Assembly (NCBI RefSeq): GCF_023507705.1
Contig: NZ_JALBGD010000007.1
Span: 62,001-126,000 of the forward strand
Origin: Stappia sp. WLB 29
GTDB taxonomy: Bacteria; Pseudomonadota; Alphaproteobacteria; Rhizobiales; Stappiaceae
Direction of reading: 5' to 3'
DNA: 64,000 bases
Both the position numbers and the translations under genes were made by a program. Each line of letters opens with the position of its first letter. Within the stretch, counting starts at the first letter, position 1. The notes below the pieces were generated by a model. The model had not been told where the DNA came from. It saw nothing but the letters and a program-made list of their open reading frames with translations, and did no database searches. Of the stretch, positions 60,716 through 64,000 are shown one piece after another.

Positions 60716-61617
60716 CGCAAGTTCCCGACCAGGGCGCCATTCGAGGGCGCAGCCTCTTCAGCTCGGCGCGCGACTCGTTCCGCTTGCTGATGGAAGACAA
60801 TTTCGCGGTCGTGGGCGTGGCAATCCTCGCGATCTTCGTCCTGCTGGCCATCATCGGTCCCTGGCTCGCCCCGTACGAGCCGTTCAAGGCGATGATGACG
60901 GAGACCGGACGACTCAACCGCCTGTCGCCGCCCAACGCAACCCATCTGCTCGGCACCACCGCCTTCGGCAACGATGTGCTCAGCCAATTCCTGCACGGCT
61001 TCCGGGTGGCGCTGATCGTCGGCCTGGTCGCGGCCCTCGCCGTCGGCTTCATCTCCACCGTCTTCGGCGTGCTGTCCGGCTATTTCGGCGGCTATGTCGA
61101 CGACGTCCTGATGCGCCTCACCGATATCGCGCTGTCGATCCCGACCCTGCCCTTCGCCATCGTCGCAGTGGCGCTGCTGGGACCGAGCATCGAGAACATC
61201 ATTCTGGTCATCACCATCCTGTTCTGGCGCAACGGCGCGCGCATCATCCGCTCCGCCGTGCTGACGGAGCGCGAGCGCATCTACGTGAAGTGGGCCCGCG
61301 CCGCCGGTGCCTCGCACTTTCACATCATCATGCGGCACATCCTGCCGAACATCGTGCGCATCGTCTTCCTGTGGGTGACCATGTCGGTCGCCTTCGCGAT
61401 CCTGACGGAGGCGAGTCTGTCGTTCCTCGGTCTCGGCGACCCGACCGTCGTGAGTTGGGGCCAGATGCTGAACACCGCCTTCAGCAGCGGCAACCTGCGC
61501 ACAGCCTGGTGGTGGGTGGTGCCGCCCTCGCTGGCGCTGGTGCTGCTCGTCTCCTCGCTCTACCTCATCGGCCGCGCCTATGAGGAACAGACCAACCCGC
61601 GACTGAGGAGGCGCTGA
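60712..61617 (+). CDS. ABC transporter permease (DppC/OppC type)
   Basis: Membrane protein of 301 aa. An N-terminal OppC-type segment (MEDNFAVVGVAILAIFVLLAIIGPWLAPYEP) is followed by HLLGTTAFGNDVLSQFLHGFRVALIVG and the EAA loop KWARAAGASHFHIIMRHILPNI; TEASLSFLGLGDPTVVSWGQML closes the family pattern. Its stop shares a base with the next ATG (TGATG). Confidence 0.92.
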   Translation: MTQVPDQGAIRGRSLFSSARDSFRLLMEDNFAVVGVAILAIFVLLAIIGPWLAPYEPFKAMMTETGRLNRLSPPNATHLLGTTAFGNDVLSQFLHGFRVALIVGLVAALAVGFISTVFGVLSGYFGGYVDDVLMRLTDIALSIPTLPFAIVAVALLGPSIENIILVITILFWRNGARIIRSAVLTERERIYVKWARAAGASHFHIIMRHILPNIVRIVFLWVTMSVAFAILTEASLSFLGLGDPTVVSWGQMLNTAFSSGNLRTAWWWVVPPSLALVLLVSSLYLIGRAYEEQTNPRLRRR

Positions 61618-62717
61618 TGGCACCCGCCAGAACACGCTCCCCCGCCCTTGCGCGGGATCTTGCCCGGCTCGACGAACGGCTCTCGGCAAAGCCGGCCGCC
61701 CACCTGAAGGTGAACGGCCTGTCCATCGGCTACTCGACCCTGCGCGGACGCTTCCACGCGGTGGAGGATGTCAGCTTCGAGGTGCGCGCCGGCACCAATC
61801 TCGGCCTTGTCGGCGAGAGCGGCTGCGGCAAGAGCACCGTGGTCAAGGCGCTGATGGGTCTGCTGCCCGAGTTCACCGGCATTTCCGGCGAGGCACTGCT
61901 GGACGGCCAGAACATCCTCGGCCTGTCGGACGCGCAGCTCGAGCCGATCCGCTGGAACCGCATCTCGCTCATCACCCAGAGCGCGATGAACTCGCTCGAT
62001 CCGGTCTACTGCATCGGCGACCAGATCTGCGAGGCGATCCTCGCCCATGAGAAGGTCGGCAAGGCCGTCGCCTGGGCGCGGGCGGAGGAAATGTTCGCCC
62101 TCGTCGGCCTGCCGGCGGAGCGTCTCTACGAATTCCCGCACCAGTTCTCCGGCGGCATGCGCCAGCGCGCGGTGATCGCCATGGCGCTGGCGCTCAATGC
62201 CGGCATGCTGCTGGCCGACGAACCGACCACCGCGCTCGACCCGATCATGCAGTCGCAGATCATGTCGCGCATCCGCGGCATCCACGAGCACATGCGCCGC
62301 TCGATGATCCTCGTCACCCACGACATCGCCGTGGTGGCGGAGACCTGCGAGGCCGTCGTCGTCATGTATGCCGGCAAGGTCGCCGAGAGCGGGCCGACGG
62401 CCGACGTGCTGGAGCGCCCCTTGCACCCCTACACGATGGGCCTGCAGAACGCCTTTCCGCGCCTGCCGGTGCGCGGCCAGCCGCGCCAGCCGCTGATCTC
62501 GATCCCCGGCACCGTGCCGAACCTGCTGCTGCCGCCCTCGGGTTGCCGCTTCGCCAGCCGCTGCCCGTTCGCGACGGACCTGTGCCGCACCACGGCACCG
62601 CAGCTCCACACCGTCGGCGCCCAGTCGGCGGCCTGCCATTACACCGAGCGCGCAGACGAGTTTCGCGCGGCGGCCGCCCGCCCAGAAACCTGGCGCAACA
62701 TGAGGGTAGGCGCATGA
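61617..62717 (+). CDS. ABC transporter ATP-binding protein (DppD/OppD type)
   Basis: ATPase of 366 aa. Walker A is GESGCGKST, the signature FSGGMRQRAVIAMAL, Walker B LLADEPTTALD, and the C-terminal oligopeptide-type domain has HPYTMGLQNAFP and the cysteine cluster GCRFASRCPFATDLC. The N-terminus has about 30 extra residues (AP/R-rich) before the domain. GAGGAGG precedes the ATG. Confidence 0.92.
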   Translation: MAPARTRSPALARDLARLDERLSAKPAAHLKVNGLSIGYSTLRGRFHAVEDVSFEVRAGTNLGLVGESGCGKSTVVKALMGLLPEFTGISGEALLDGQNILGLSDAQLEPIRWNRISLITQSAMNSLDPVYCIGDQICEAILAHEKVGKAVAWARAEEMFALVGLPAERLYEFPHQFSGGMRQRAVIAMALALNAGMLLADEPTTALDPIMQSQIMSRIRGIHEHMRRSMILVTHDIAVVAETCEAVVVMYAGKVAESGPTADVLERPLHPYTMGLQNAFPRLPVRGQPRQPLISIPGTVPNLLLPPSGCRFASRCPFATDLCRTTAPQLHTVGAQSAACHYTERADEFRAAAARPETWRNMRVGA

Positions 62718-63808
62718 CCGACACCACCGCCACTCGCCCGGTGATCGAGGCCCGCGATCTCAAGACCCATTTCCAGGGTCGCACCGGCATCTTCACCGCG
62801 CTGGCCGGCGTCACGCCGCCGGTCGCCCGGGCGCTCGACGGCGTCGACATTTCCATTCGCGAGAAGGAGATCGTCGGCCTGGTCGGGGAATCGGGCTGCG
62901 GCAAGTCCACGCTCGGCATGTCCCTGGTGCGCATGTACCAGCCGACCTCCGGCAGCATCACCTTCAGTGGCGACGACATCACCCATGTGGAAGGGCGCAA
63001 GCTGAAGGACTATCGCCGGCAGGCTCAGATCATCTTCCAGGATCCCTACAGCTCGCTCAATCCGCGCCTGACCATCGGCCAGATCATCGAGGAGCCGCTC
63101 GTCATCCACGGCATCGGCTCGGCGACGGAGCGACGCGCAAAGGTCGAGCGGGCGCTCGATCTGGTGCGCATTCCGGCAGCGGAGAACATCCACCGCTTCC
63201 CGAGCGACCTGTCCGGCGGCCAGCGCCAGCGCATCGCCATTGCCCGCGCGCTGGTGCTCGAACCGCGCTTCATCGTCGCCGACGAGCCGGTGTCGATGCT
63301 GGACGTGTCGATCCAGGCAAGCGTGCTGGAACTGCTCGACGAGCTGTCGCGCGAGCTCGGCCTTGCCGTGCTCTACATCTCCCACGACATCGCCACCGTC
63401 GGCTACATCTGCAAGCATGTGGCGGTGATGTATCTCGGCCGCATCGTCGAGGAAGGCCGGGCCGAGGACATTCTGGCCCAGCCGCTGCACCCCTATACCC
63501 AGCGTCTGATGGCAGCGATCCCGCGCATGGACCCCGGCGAGGTGCCCGAGCGTGTGGAGCTGCGCGGCGACGTGCCCTCGCCGATGAACGTGCCGCCGGG
63601 CTGCCGCTTCTCGTCCCGCTGCCCCTATGCGACCGAGCTGTGCCGGGCGGTGGAGCCGGATCTCACCGACCAGCCGGGCGGCCAGCGGGTGCGCTGCCAT
63701 ATCCACGACGACCGCGCCGCCAAGGCACGGCCGGAGCTCGAACGCCCGCAGGCGGGCCGCATCACCGAAATCGAAGATGCCGGGCTGCTGGCCCAGACTG
63801 CCGGCTGA
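62714..63808 (+). CDS. ABC transporter ATP-binding protein (DppF/OppF type)
   Basis: ATPase of 364 aa. Walker A is GESGCGKST, the Q-loop IIFQDPYSSLNPRL is the OppF hallmark, the signature LSGGQRQRIAIARAL, Walker B IVADEPVSMLD, and the C-terminal HPYTQRLMAAIP with GCRFSSRCPYATELC. ATGA overlap with the previous ATPase. It completes a five-gene importer. Confidence 0.92.
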   Translation: MTDTTATRPVIEARDLKTHFQGRTGIFTALAGVTPPVARALDGVDISIREKEIVGLVGESGCGKSTLGMSLVRMYQPTSGSITFSGDDITHVEGRKLKDYRRQAQIIFQDPYSSLNPRLTIGQIIEEPLVIHGIGSATERRAKVERALDLVRIPAAENIHRFPSDLSGGQRQRIAIARALVLEPRFIVADEPVSMLDVSIQASVLELLDELSRELGLAVLYISHDIATVGYICKHVAVMYLGRIVEEGRAEDILAQPLHPYTQRLMAAIPRMDPGEVPERVELRGDVPSPMNVPPGCRFSSRCPYATELCRAVEPDLTDQPGGQRVRCHIHDDRAAKARPELERPQAGRITEIEDAGLLAQTAG

Positions 63809-63826
63809 GCGACAGGACAAGACGCG

Positions 63827-64000
63827 ATGAGCGACCTCGCCTTCGACTGGAAACATATCGCCTTCGCGGCGAAGCAGGCCTTCACGGAGACTTACGGCTT
63901 CAACGGCTCGCAGGGCATGACCCATCTGGAAGGCGTGCTGATCCGCCCCGCGAACCGCCCCTCGCAGACGCTGCTGATCTTCATGCACCCCTCCTCCACC
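63827..64000 (+). CDS. start of an alpha/beta-hydrolase-like protein (3' truncated)
   Basis: 58 codons are visible, open to the window edge. The protein begins MSDLAFDWKHIAFAAKQAF and reaches LLIFMHPSST, which looks like the first beta strand and oxyanion loop of an alpha/beta hydrolase. It is 18 bases after the transporter ATPase gene, so likely cotranscribed and involved in processing the imported compound. The family call is tentative. Confidence 0.6.
   Translation, partial: MSDLAFDWKHIAFAAKQAFTETYGFNGSQGMTHLEGVLIRPANRPSQTLLIFMHPSST

Noticed and set aside
1-64000. Search for tRNA or rRNA genes, insertion sequences, integrases, CRISPR repeats and RTX nonapeptide repeats
   Set aside because: None was recognised by eye on either strand; a tRNA scan and profile search would be needed to exclude small ones.

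Overview
The window is about 65-70% GC, densely packed, with many 4-base ATGA/GTGA gene overlaps. It carries a RirA-type iron regulator, LivFGHM-type and TRAP transporters, and a kynurenine pathway set. This fits an alphaproteobacterium of the Hyphomicrobiales (Rhizobiales), perhaps Stappiaceae-like; the genus is a guess. No rRNA, tRNA, insertion sequence, phage gene or CRISPR array was seen. It looks like chromosome rich in catabolic and transport operons, plus one specialised-metabolite locus.

Layout. 1-4275 (+): branched-chain-amino-acid-type ABC transporter (two ATPases, two permeases; binding protein not in window) and an alpha/beta hydrolase. 4276-4811: cold-shock protein with a long structured leader and a strong terminator. 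4826-8679 (-): TetR regulator, crotonase, acyl-CoA synthetase and two MaoC proteins, with a palindromic operator at 8707-8722. 9109-9594 (+): rirA. 9731-17424 (-): kynU-kynA-kynB followed by a complete Liv-type transporter, probably one operon, facing a divergent GntR gene across a perfect inverted repeat. 18429-19811 (+): L-serine dehydratase. 19823-21166 (-): SAF-domain homoserine-dehydrogenase-like protein. 21260-28820: thiamine block, thiD-thiO-thiS-thiG-thiE-thiY-tenA-thiZ-thiX on the minus strand behind a promoter and TPP riboswitch, with thiN convergent.

28833-45010 (all minus) looks like a specialised-metabolite cluster for an acylated amino-acid product. In transcription order it encodes: a membrane desaturase, an acyl carrier protein, a cyclopropane-synthase-like methyltransferase, a P450, a type II thioesterase, a fatty acyl-AMP ligase, a hotdog thioesterase, a TauD-type dioxygenase, a class II aldolase-like protein, an LnmK-like protein, an A-T-C NRPS, and a PrtD-type ABC exporter with its membrane fusion protein. 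It starts beside an AT-rich 464-bp region.

45475-54819: LysE-type exporter, GST, and a GntR-controlled TRAP-transporter/SDR/FAD-dehydrogenase catabolic operon. 54905-57755 (-): three fumarylacetoacetase-fold hydrolases. 58014-64000 (+): dipeptide-type ABC transporter whose binding protein appears to be a circular permutation of the usual family 5 fold, then the start of an alpha/beta hydrolase.

The two observations I rate highest are the permuted binding protein (58014-59639) and the acyl/NRPS cluster (28833-45010).
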